From Heligmosomoides polygyrus polygyrus (Eukaryota > Nematoda > Chromadorea > Rhabditida > Heligmosomidae): a DNA stretch of 64,000 bases. Both the position numbers and the translations under genes were made by a program. Shown here one piece after another: positions 10,576 to 20,520 of the stretch. Every line of letters starts with the position of its first letter. Within the stretch, counting starts at the first letter, position 1. The notes below the pieces were generated by a model that was not told the DNA's origin, ran no database searches, and saw only the letters and a program-made list of their open reading frames with translations. The DNA lies in the NCBI GenBank assembly GCA_947396885.1, contig OX377204.1:48285139-48349138 (forward strand). Direction: 5' to 3'.

Positions 10576-11471
10576 CAGTCCCCTCTCGTTGTAACGCGTT
10601 TGAAGGGACCGGAAAAAATCCGCGTTATAACGGGAATTGCGTCCTAATCGGAGCTGACCTTTTCTGCACTGTGTGCAGATTTATTTAAAATCGCATACAA
10701 TGGCTAAACGTAGCTGTAGTATTGAAATATGTGACCGGGAGGAGAGTTGAAGGTAAGGAACATCTTTAGGTTATTAATTAAGTCCTGTCCCCAGAGGTAC
10801 TCTGTGTTATAGGCATAGGTATGACAGATATGTGTGAGGAATAACGAGTACCAGAGGAAAGTTAGAAGTGATCAACAACAAAACTGTGTAACCTGATGAT
10901 GACAAGATCTTTTGCCCCCATCAAAACTCTCGCGCAAGGCGGGACATGGACCCGCACTACCCTCCAGGCAGAATGTTAGCCCATTACGCTATCAGCGCTG
11001 TTAAATCGCCATCGCATCCGCCTATCCTCCTTGCTGTTTCTACAGAGAAAACCCTCCAATTTATGACCGCTTTTAACGACTATCGTGAGTCTTCCACTGT
11101 GCTTGACATATTACTGACTGTGAACAGGTCTGTGGGCCGCGCATGCGTGAAAAACGTCTATATACCTCTAATTCATTGTCCTTACTATGAACGAGGCAAT
11201 AGAAGAGTAGGTGTGATCGCAAGTCAGCATCTTCCTCGCCTTCAATTTCCGTGTGGGACCGGAATTGTGTCCTGGCTGCGTTATAACGGGAGTGATTTTG
11301 AATGCAGAGTTCTCCTCAGAGCCGTGATATAACGGGAGTAGCGTTGTATCCGACGCGTATTAAGCGGAGATGGTTTGTATTGGCATAAAGGTAAGCTGAC
11401 CGGAGCCAGAAAAATTTACGTTATATCGAGAGTCCCATCTTATCCGGAGGCATTATAACGGGAGGGGACTG
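10576..11471. mobile_element. pogo/Tigger-like DNA transposon, non-autonomous, 896 bp
   Basis: Inverted termini are CAGTCCCCTCTCGTTGTAACG on the left and, inverted, CAGTCCCCTCCCGTTATAATG on the right, flanked by TA at 10574-10575 and 11472-11473. A CAGT start, a TATAACG-type sub-terminus and a TA duplication are features of pogo/Tigger members of Tc1/mariner. Extra inverted copies of the TATAACGGGA word lie inside. The longest internal frame (10946-11332) shows no transposase motif. Confidence 0.8.
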
Positions 11472-11499
11472 TATTTAGAGATATTCAGGTTTCCCCCAA

Positions 11500-11529
11500 G
11501 TATTTATTTATTTATTTATTTATTTATTG
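11500..11529. repeat. (TTTA)n microsatellite, likely the 3' tail of the adjacent CR1
   Basis: About seven TTTA units. On the minus strand it reads (TAAA)n and sits downstream of the minus-strand CR1 ORF2. This fits the simple-repeat 3' tail of that LINE, although about 1 kb of unassigned sequence lies between. Confidence 0.6.
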
Positions 11530-12587
11530 AATACGTTATAAGACGCGCCACATAAGGAAAAACCAAAAACAGCAAAAAGCAGATGAACGATTACAGCTAA
11601 TCCAATCTAGGCGCATTTTCCATGGAAATAAGCGTCGTCAACCTATCAGTAGGTAAACACTGACAACAAGAACTCTAAAAAACGAGAAAAAAGGGGAGGT
11701 GCATAGGCGAAAGAAAGGGTAGGAAGGTAAGAATAAGCGCCTGATTTTTTTAAAAGACCTGAGTGGACTTTAAGGCCTCCGTTAGAAGTTGGTACATAGG
11801 CAGCCGGTTTAAATAAATTAGATAAACCAGCCATTGACGGGCAGCGCGTATGTCGGCGAGGGCCAACGAAGAGTATGTCCCTAGACAGTCCTACAGAGTA
11901 GGCTTTCAATAGTATGCAAACAATTCCAAGAGGACAAGAGGACCATAGTATATAGTGGAACATGACACCTGTGGCCAGCTTACGTGCTAAGTAATTTGCG
12001 TAAAACGTATGGAACGCCTTACGCAAATTACCTTGCACGTAAGCTCAAAATAGCTCGTAAGCCTAGAAGATTCAGCAACGCTAGGTAGATAGCTGGCATA
12101 GGAGGCGTAATTGAATTAATAACAGGATATTTCAACTCCGTAAAAAAACTAAGATGTTAGATTAACAGGCCTTCTGCACTAAGCACCCTGAGAATAACTG
12201 GGCTAATCTGATGGTGAGTATAGCAGTTTTAATTTATCTTAACAAAAAAGGGAAATTGTCTGGTCACGCTTGAATCCGTGGAAAATTTACAGATCTTCCA
12301 ATGATGATAGTCTTCAAACTTTCAAGAACTTTAGCGGTGAGTATGTCAGACGTTAACGCAACAAACAAACAAAAACAAGGAACAAAAGAATAGCGCAGTC
12401 ATCATTAGCAACTAAAACATTCTCCTCTCTGGTACACTCGGAACATACGAAGACTCAGAAAGCATCCAAAAACTACAGAAATAGACTCGAGCAATCATTG
12501 TTATACGACATACATTTCCGAAATCCATGGCAAGGACGTTTTACTGGGGAAACTCTGAAAATTTGAGGGTGATATGCAACGTCAAGA

Positions 12588-15500
12588 TCAGTGAAATAAT
12601 AGCCTGTTAAGATCGAGCTTATTAAGTTGCTTCCTAAAGATGCAGCCATTAGTTGCTCCAAAAAGAGTCGCCGGAAGTAGTTGGAACCATCTTGCACACC
12701 TGACACACAAATAGTTAAACATTACGTTGTACTTTTTGTTGTAAATCTTTGAATGGAAGATACTAAACCCACCTCTTCCCACACTACACGGTTCGAAAGT
12801 CCAGTACTTAATTGAAAGTATTCTAAACTCTCTCCGAAGAACACGAAAACAGAATGTTAAGTCTAAAACTGCACGCCTCTCTTCCAACGTCCTTAAGCCA
12901 AATTTATTCAATCTTTGAGAATAGCTAGGCATATCTTGTCTACTACCATTAGGGGTAAGACGATACCACACACCACAACAGACGGGTAAAGACTTGTTGT
13001 ATCCTTTTTGATTTTTAGAAATTCTTTTCTTAGGTGTGGGCTCCAAACGGGAGTACAGTATTCCAGGTGAGGGCTTACGTACAACTTATAGATCTGCAAC
13101 AGTATGCCCTCTTCAGAACATTTTATGTTTTGAAGGATAGAAAACATAACAGAATATTCTTTCTTGACAATGTTATCTATGTGATCTGAAAATCGAAATT
13201 AGACTTGAGGGTAACTCAAAGGTCTTTAATTGATCTGCAGGACTTCAAACTGGTGCCATTGACAATGTACCTTGGTGTGTGAGAACTACCAATGTGCATC
13301 ACGGCGGACTTGTTAAGGTTGAACGGAATACCCCAGTTCGAAGCCCAGTTGTACACGTTTTCAATGGAGGCTTGAAGTGCTGAACGCGCTCCTATGCATT
13401 TATCTCCTTCGTAGACACAATAGAGCTTTATGTCGTCAGCGTACGTTTGTAATTTGACAGCCGTCATCGTTTGAAGCTCAAGTGGTAGGTCAGAAGAGTA
13501 AATCAAAAATAAGAGGGGATAAAGCTCTTCCTTGAGAAACACCATTATTACAGGGGTATCTCAAGGTGTCAAGGAGAAGCTAAACCTGACCCTGACAATC
13601 ATGCCCTTTTAGACAAATAAGACTTCACCCAGCTTAGAAGGATACCTTAAATGCTTAATGATTCTAGCTTAGCAACCAGCAACCCATGACAGAGTTTGTC
13701 AAAAGCTTTGGACAAGTCTATGTAGATTATATCAACAAGATTTCCAGAATTAATTGCTTGACTAAAACCGTAAAGCGTGTCTGCTAAATTTGTTAATGTG
13801 GAAGCACCTGGAAGAAATCCATGCTGTTCAGCGGGGATAGCATGGAATCTAGTAAACCATGCCAAAAGCTTATCATAGGTTATCTTTTCCATCACCTTCA
13901 CTGGAGTTGGTGTAATGCTAATTGGCCGAAAGCTGTGAATAGAGTTGGCGCCGGTTGTTTTAGGAATGGCTGTCACATTAACCTCTTTCCACATCTGCGG
14001 CACCTCCCCCAACTTCATGGAAAGATTAAACAGATGCGCAAGAGGCTTTGACAGAGAAAGATAGCATTTCCTATAAATGATTTCAGGAATACCATCATAC
14101 GTCGTGCACTATCTGTTTTTTCCGAAAAGAACTCGCAAAGAAAACTTTTATATTTTCCAGGTTCCTCGTGAGAGGACTCGCAAAGGAAAACTTGCTGCTA
14201 ATTGTCTGCTGCTTCTCACGAAGAGAACCCGCAAAGAAAGCTGATAAAAACCCGTCTGTTTCCCACTGAGGAGAAGTAGCTCAAACTTTGGGTTTTTTCC
14301 ACGGTCGATGCACAAATTTGGTGTATAACCAATGGGGTTGCTTTACTATTCAGTAGAACAAAGGTTTATTCTCACGTTGTTATCGTTGTTATAGTAGAAC
14401 CCACAATAGTGGTACATGCATAGTATATACACACAATTTCAGTGGGCGTAGCCACGATTGGCGACATTCCGGGCGCGCGGTCAGTATCATAAGAGCAAAA
14501 CTAAAAGACGGTGCTGCACTTGAACGCCACGGGAGATTACGTTCATGAGTGCCTACTTACGTTACGCTAGGCTATGCCTGTGGATGTTATTCAATGGTGC
14601 TTATCTTATATTGCTCACCTAAGTATCTTAAGACTTATCATTCAGAACGAGGTTGTCCTATATATTAAATACAATAGAACAATAATTTATTTAGGGTAGA
14701 CCCTAGTTGGCTATTCTATTCACGACAATACGGCTCGGAAAGAGATGGCTTCAGTTGCTTAATTATGGCGGAGATATTGTCCGGGTAGAAGTAAATGTCG
14801 CAACATCCGTGTTGGATGGAATGACAGTCGACAGATTGAAGATCTGTGGATTGGTTCTCACAGGAAGATACACTGACAAAATACTCGGCAAGACCTGTAG
14901 CTTTATCTTGATCAGTAAAAAATCTCGCACCATCTTCGTTTGTTAGCATTGGTATTGAAGTCTTAGGTGCAGTTTTGTGTCGCAAGCATTGGTACAATCG
15001 TTTTTTGGAACTAAGCCGACGCTCATAGTAGACGAGAAATTTCTTTAAATGGTAATTCAGTTTAGTGCACACATCCTTATAAGTCTTGCTATCGAATGGC
15101 ATACTTAGCTCTTTAAACAGGCGCTGTTTTTGCCAAAAGAGGTTCGAAATGTGGGGATTGTATTTGAAGGTGCGAGACTTGCGCTCCTTTAAAGGAACGA
15201 AAATTGCAAAGACATCATAATGTGTTTTGCAGTATCTCTGATACACATCGTCAATCGAAGTGTATCTGTCAAACAAAGCAAGCCAGTCAATCCTAGAGAA
15301 ATAGCTGTACAAGGCGGGATAATTCGTGTGCAGAAAGTCAGATAAGGGTGGTGCTTGGAAGCTCACGAAGCTTTCAGTAAATTCAAAGGAAACGGTGCTG
15401 TGTTCAGAGCATCCTAACTGCGGAAGGGTATGGACGTTGCTAATTGTCAGAGATGTGGCAAGGACAAGGTCGAGGGTGGTGGTTCCGTGTGTGGGTTCAC

Positions 15501-15999
15501 GGACGTGCTGCTGAAACCCTACATTCTCGAGAAAACTAAGATATGTGGAGCTATTAGAGTATTCGGAGCAAGATTTATCCCAGTTGATCTGCAGGTTAAA
15601 ATCTCCTAAAGCAATCATGGCAGACTGGTTCGACGTGAGTTCACGGAGAACCTCTCACATTGCCTCGTCATGAGACGAACAAGGCGGGCGGTAAACGTTA
15701 ATAATTCGGATATACGATGCTTGGCTAGGAGAGAAGAGGTCAAGGCAAACCACACATGCCTTCCGTACCATGCTAAGATTTGCCTTATACACGCAACAGA
15801 CTCCTCCTCTAGCGCGACCTTTGCGATCAACACGGTAAATCATGTACGGTAGACCACCCACAATTTCGGAGTCTAGTAGTTTATCGGATAGCCAGATTTC
15901 AGTTATGAATACAAGGTCAGGATTTTCATTTGCAAGGAGGGCTTGAAAGAGTTCGATTTTATTGACTAAGCTTCGGGCATTTACTAAGTAGCATCTCAA
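12588..15999 (-). pseudogene. CR1 copy 1 ORF2 (endonuclease-reverse transcriptase), disrupted
   Basis: Endonuclease and RT frames are spread over several frames with stops. The LTR at 14102-14727 splits the coding sequence inside the conserved SEPY-DGIP segment that links the endonuclease to RT. Removing the LTR and one 5-bp duplication rejoins the frame. The C-terminal RT/thumb region spans 13147-12588. Confidence 0.88.
14102..14727 (-). mobile_element. Solo LTR of a BEL/Pao relative, 626 bp
   Basis: Read on the minus strand it starts TGTCGTGAATAGAATAGCC and ends GATAGTGCACGA. The plus-strand pentamer ATACG occurs on both sides (14097-14101 and 14728-14732), a 5-bp duplication as expected for BEL/Pao. 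It carries the ACAATATAAGATAAGCAC-type and AATAAACCTTTGTTC blocks shared with 5473-5870. It also carries hairpin words (GCGGGTTCTCTTCGTGAGAA) related to the tandem repeats of 68-650. There is no internal region, so it is a recombination product. Confidence 0.88.
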
Positions 16000-16016
16000 G
16001 CTCGTACCGTGCGAAC

Positions 16017-16671
16017 CTAAATGTTTCCCGGCTTCCTAGAAAGTTCAGATGTGTGTCTGGTCTCTCCTCTATACACGACCCACTTGCGCCTTGGTCTGCC
16101 CTTGTTTAGCTCACGTCGTAGTTCGTAGTCGCGTTTTCTCTCCTCAGGCGTCACACTCCTTCGTATGAACAACTGGAAGAAGCCGCGACTGCGAAGCAGG
16201 CGCGCGTTAGCAAGGATGCGGCGCCAGTGGGAGGTAGAAGGCAAAACGACCTTCACCAATCGTGGCCGTTTTGCATCGGGCCTTCTCATCCTGTAGATTT
16301 CGCACGGGCGACACTCGACGTTTAGCACGTCAAACACTTTGGAGGCTTCATCTTTAAGATCCCCCTGCCTTTCGGACGGCGGCAGCTCTTGCAATGTCTC
16401 CTCAAGTCCGCTAATCACGATACTTCGCGAGCACTTGTCGTTCTCCAGAACCTATGAAATATCCTTAGTGAGCTTCTGAGCTGCCGTGATGGGGATGCGG
16501 TCAATAGTCCGATCCTTGTTCATTTCAATCGCAAGATGAACAAGCTCAGCTGCAGTTTTCCCGGTATATTGATCCTCTTCCAACAGGTCCAAGTTGTCCT
16601 GCTTCTATCGCAGAGTTCTGAGAACTCCTTGTTACCTTCTTCACGCTGGCGGTTTGTGTTCTGGCAGCCAT
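16017..16671 (-). pseudogene. CR1 copy 1 ORF1 (nucleic-acid-binding protein), frame-broken
   Basis: It begins MAARTQTASVKK at 16671 and has stops between about 16620 and 16420. The open distal part includes EIYRMRRPDAKRPRLVKV and a basic tail. The same ORF1 architecture is seen in the 17456-18124 frame. Confidence 0.7.
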
Positions 16672-16793
16672 TAAGAAATTTTGATCTACCTGAGCGAAAA
16701 GAAATTGATTAACGTGAAATATCGATAACGCCGACAGAACTAATTACTTGAAAACGATGTTAGTGAGCCCAAACAAGAAGTGAATAGGACAAA

Positions 16794-17060
16794 CTAGGAA
16801 CCAAAGAGGAAGCAATGGCTGCGAAAGAAAAACGAAGGTTGAAACTTTAAAGAATCGGCAGTTAAGAAAATTAACAGAGCAGACGCCAAAAAACACGACC
16901 GTTCCCGAGCAGTGCAGACGTGATGTCCTAGAAAGTATGTGCTATTACAGGTCCTACACTCGATCTGATAAATCACTCCGCTCTTCTCCACCAACCAACC
17001 AGATCCGCCACGCGGTCGGTTTCTAACCCGCAGTCGTTCGACTGACACTACTTTCTGTAT
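16794..17060 (-). pseudogene. Penelope-like element GIY-YIG fragment, degraded
   Basis: The frame contains KSGVIYQIECRTCNSTY, matching the start of the GIY-YIG nuclease of Penelope-like retroelements (compare [20 protein letters not shown] at 56900-57030). The following YIGETGR box is degenerate here (YFLGHHVCTARER). Only this short piece is recognisable. Confidence 0.6.
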
Positions 17061-18285
17061 TCAGCTCCGTTGATCGCTCCTTCCGCTTCTACGATGCCTA
17101 TCGGGACACACGAACACCTGTGTGCCGGGTGTGATTGCTATTCCGCTTCAAAAAACCACCGTCGAAGGTTTATTTTCCAATCTTTCTTTTGCGGGTCGCG
17201 TTGGCTGCCGTTTCCAGATTGATTTTTGCTACCGATTGTGACTGTCGTCTGGTCGTCCCTGCTGCTGGAACTCAATTGAAATTCAACCTTTCCCAAGCCG
17301 TCCGTTGAGGTGTTTTGTTCTGGTTTTTGGTCTGCTTCCGGAATGGAATCTTCCGCTGTCTCTCCTTATCTTCAGATTCCTCCCGCGAAAAAGCACAAGG
17401 GGTTGAGTACCGCGCGCATACATTCATTCGATCTCGATTCGGCCGTGGACCCCTTATGAGCGACATTAGCCTGCCGCCACATTTAAGGATTGTTCTCGCT
17501 CATTTGCTTGAGATTAAGAACGAGTATACTAGCTTGCTACGTCGCAGTCAAAAGTTGGTAAAGAAAATGGAATCTGTTCAAACACGTAATAATGAGTTAC
17601 AGAATGAGAATTCAGCTTTGCTTTCAGAGAGCGTTTCTTTGAAGTCACAACTGCCAAACAAGTCTACAGCTTCTGTTCTAATCAGTGATTCCTCATCATC
17701 TGCTACACCTGTTCTACCTTATGATGAAATTGAACGTAGACGTCCTATCGTTGTCTTCGGCGTTCCTGAAAACTTTTCGGTTGTTGCATCTTTTAGGGTT
17801 TTACACGATTTGATACGTGATCGTAAGATTTTCGACTTCCTTCAGGTTGATTGCTATCCGGTCTGTGTATACTGCATGAGCCGAGTTGTTAATGATAGAT
17901 CACGGCTTCTCAAAATTGTGCTTCCTTCGTCATTTTCTACCAATCTCATTTTACGCAGAGCACCTAGGTTTAGGACCTTCTCTATCAGAGGAATCTTTAT
18001 AAGGCCATCTCTTATTAAGCCCGAAAGGGATCTATTAAAAATGTCAGAGCCTCCACTAAATCTTCGCCCTCCACTGCTAACAGAGCGGCTCTTCAGCTTC
18101 TCATTTCTGATGAGTGTTCTATGAATGCTTCTCATCTGTCTCAAGCACCCATGTCGGTCAGTCCACACAAAGGAAACGAGTAGAACATCCTCGGAGCAAT
18201 GCGCTTCTTATATCCTGTATTGTGGCCAACATACGATCTCTCTTTAAAAATCTCAACGCACTTCTTGCGGTGCGTCAGAAGCCTA
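17061..18285 (+). mobile_element. CR1-type LINE, copy 2 (5' UTR, ORF1 and start of ORF2)
   Basis: About 400 bp of 5' region is followed by ORF1. The first codons of ORF2 endonuclease (VANIRSLFKNLNALLAVRQK, about 18210-18276) come next. The element is cut at about 18285 by an FB fragment. Because its 5' part is present, this copy was probably full length before being truncated at the 3' side. Confidence 0.8.
17456..18124 (+). CDS. CR1 copy 2 ORF1 (coiled-coil, RRM-like nucleic-acid-binding protein)
   Basis: I chose the ATG at 17456 (MSDISLPPHLRIV). The frame extends upstream only through non-ATG codons. The 222-residue product has a coiled-coil segment at about residues 20-65 (KNEYTSLLRRSQKLVKK onward) and a serine-rich hinge. 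A folded domain starting RRRPIVVFGVPENF and containing RSRLLKIVLPS follows, like the RRM-type domain of CR1 ORF1. A basic C-terminus ends it. It is the longest uninterrupted LINE ORF1 in the window. It would bind the element RNA. Confidence 0.7.
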   Translation: MSDISLPPHLRIVLAHLLEIKNEYTSLLRRSQKLVKKMESVQTRNNELQNENSALLSESVSLKSQLPNKSTASVLISDSSSSATPVLPYDEIERRRPIVVFGVPENFSVVASFRVLHDLIRDRKIFDFLQVDCYPVCVYCMSRVVNDRSRLLKIVLPSSFSTNLILRRAPRFRTFSIRGIFIRPSLIKPERDLLKMSEPPLNLRPPLLTERLFSFSFLMSVL

Positions 18286-18397
18286 GCTGAGTGCGGAAGG
18301 GGCGGGTGTCACGGCGCGAGTCGACGCTAATTGGCTCTGCAGGCACTGTCCCGCGTCTTTGCCCGCGTCGCTTTCAGGCCGAACGTCCCTCACCCTA
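18286..18397 (-). mobile_element. Foldback element terminal fragment (FB2)
   Basis: This equals the outer ~110 bp of the FB1 arm in inverted orientation (GGGTGTCACGGCGCGAGTCG, then GCTTTCAGGCCGAACGTCCC and CTCACCC at the end). It joins CR1 copy 2 on the left and CR1 copy 3 on the right. No duplication was found around it. Confidence 0.85.
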
Positions 18398-20219
18398 AGT
18401 GAAGTACCTTCGTTTTTGCTTTTGAGAGCGGTAGTTTCCCATCAATTGTCCAGGCATGTAAAGCATCAATCGATTTCTGAAGAGCCTCGAAATCACTATC
18501 GGACTCTAAAACTCGGAAAATTTTGATGTCGTCGGCAAAAGCGCCAAACTCCACCCCGCTAACGCTGAGTAGTGGAGCTAACTCATAAGTGCCTATACTA
18601 AACAGAATCGGTAACAGAACTCCGCCCTGCGGTACGCCACTCGTTACAGGCCTGGGACTAGAGACGAAATTGTTAATGCGAACAGAAAAAACACCGATTC
18701 TCCAGAAAAGCAGCAATCCAGGCAGATATTCCAGGATGAATACCAACAATTGAAGCTTTTGTACCAGTTCTAGGTGCGGAACCCAGTCAAACGCTTTCTC
18801 AAAATCGAAATAAATTGCATTCACATTTTTGCGAATATCTAAGGCAGCCGTCCACATATTCAAATCATGAAGCACCGCAGTTACTATGGATTTTCCTTTT
18901 TGGAACCCACGTTGAACCGGGGGAATAAATGAGTGCTCATCAAGATGAGCAACAATACGTTTTTCACATTTTTTTCGAATAGGCGTGCAAACGACGAGGT
19001 GATGATGAGGGACCTGAAATTAGCCGGATTGGTATGCGGGGGCTTTTTAGAGTTACCAACGAGTGCCGCCACCTGCTGGGAACCTCAGTTCTAATGAAGC
19101 TAAGATTAAAGAGATTTGCTAAAGCTCCTGCAGTACTGTGCCCAACCTTTTTAATGAACGTTAGTGGAATCCCGTCCGGCGTAGCAGAGTGAGAACGAGG
19201 CCATTTCAACATCAGAGTCTCCTCTTTACAGAGTCATACCGAATGCTGCATCAAGAGAAAACTGGACCAAGAGTTAGCGTGGAATGGGAGGGCATGGGAG
19301 GAGGTACCAGCGAACGACCTAGCAAATATTTCTGAAAGAAGTTCAGCCTTTTCTTCATCGATTCTGACGATTATACCGTCAGCAACCCTGAGAGCTACAA
19401 TCATTTTCCTTCGATGAAGTCTCGAGTTCAGTAATTTTTAAAACATAGACCTGCGCCCACAAACAATGACTTTCCTTTCAACGTGCGAGTGAAATTACTT
19501 CAATCTACGAGTGAACATATCATTCAACAACTTGAAACTATTCCAGTCATTGTCGAGGTCACCGTTCCTGGCAATGACTTAAGCTTCCGATCGCATCGCG
19601 ACAGAGTTAGGAGGTGCCACGGAAGGTGGATTTGGTGTCAAATATTCTTTTCCACGGAACAAACTGCTCAACGCAGTGATCCATGATAGCGATAAAGAGT
19701 TCGTATTTTTCATTCACCGATGCAACAAACCGATCTCTAAATTAGATAAGAGAAGGTCCAGAATGTTATGGCCACGCGTCGGACTATGGATATGCTGTAA
19801 AAGAGAATGAGCACTGACCTTGATTGTGAAAGTTTTGGAAGCTGAGTTTTGGAAGTCACCAGCTATAATGCAAGGTGAGTTGCACGAGAGATCTCTGATG
19901 GCCTTACACATTTGTTCGGTCATAGCCACCGAACAACTGGGAGTACGATAGATGACAATGAGTCTAACATTGTCTATAACCACCGATGATGATGTTGCAC
20001 AAAGTATGTCGTATGCTGATGCGACAGACTCCTTGAAAATAAGTGCTAGTTGGTACCATTTTCTCACAATTAGAGCCACTCCACCTCCTTTATTTCGTTG
20101 GCGATCGCACCAGAAGACTACATAGTGAGAGCATATGTCACTAAGGAGGAGGGCCAGAGCAGTGCCAGTGTGAGCAGTGGATTTAGCCACGTCTCGGAAA
20201 GGACAACAATGTCCGTAAC
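18398..20219 (-). pseudogene. CR1-type LINE, copy 3 (endonuclease and reverse transcriptase), 5' and 3' truncated
   Basis: Minus-strand frames give the endonuclease (VTDIVVLSETWLNPLL near 20210; GGGVALIVRKWY near 20090; HNILDLLLSNLE) and RT (SATPDGIPLTFIKKVG near 19180; GVPQGGVLLPILF near 18630; FADDIKIF near 18530). It is separated into several frames. It is bounded by FB fragments on both sides that do not belong to a single FB copy, so the junctions are secondary rearrangements. Confidence 0.88.
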
Positions 20220-20520
20220 CCTAGCATCTTCTATATTAGAATTTCGAGCTCTATCGAATGAGCCAGGAAAGAATCTTGCCTCAATAACCTTTACTACAAT
20301 TTTTTCATGCAATGTTTAGCTTTCGTTCAATATCCGTTTCTATTTATATCAGAATTAACTATGACGCATGCTTCCGAGCTACTGATGTGAACTTTACCAT
20401 CTCTTGTTTTCGATCTCTATTGAATGGGTCAGAAAATAACCCTGCCTCAATAACTGTTAAAGCTATTTTTTCAGGCGCTGTTTATTTGTCGATAAATATC
20501 GGTTTTTATTCACATATACT

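Larger units (their letters stand above)
11530..16671 (-). mobile_element. CR1-type LINE, copy 1 (ORF1, endonuclease, reverse transcriptase), broken
   Basis: Reading on the minus strand: ORF1 starts at an ATG at 16671 and is frame-broken. Its C-terminal half (16418-16017) is basic and RRM-like. ORF2 runs from 15999 with an APE-type endonuclease (VNARSLVNKIELF; GDFNLQINWD near 15600; GCSEHSTV near 15400). It continues through the linker to 14740, where a solo LTR interrupts it. It resumes at 14096 into reverse transcriptase (FRPISITPTPVKVMEK near 13930; YADDIKLY near 13440) and ends around 12588. 11530-12587 would be 3' UTR and holds no recognised gene. The two-ORF order and endonuclease/RT motifs are those of CR1. 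Frameshifts make it inactive. Confidence 0.9.

Noticed and set aside
10946..11332. 128-codon frame in the pogo-like element as its transposase
   Set aside because: No DDE or helix-turn-helix motif, and it lies across terminal-motif repeats.
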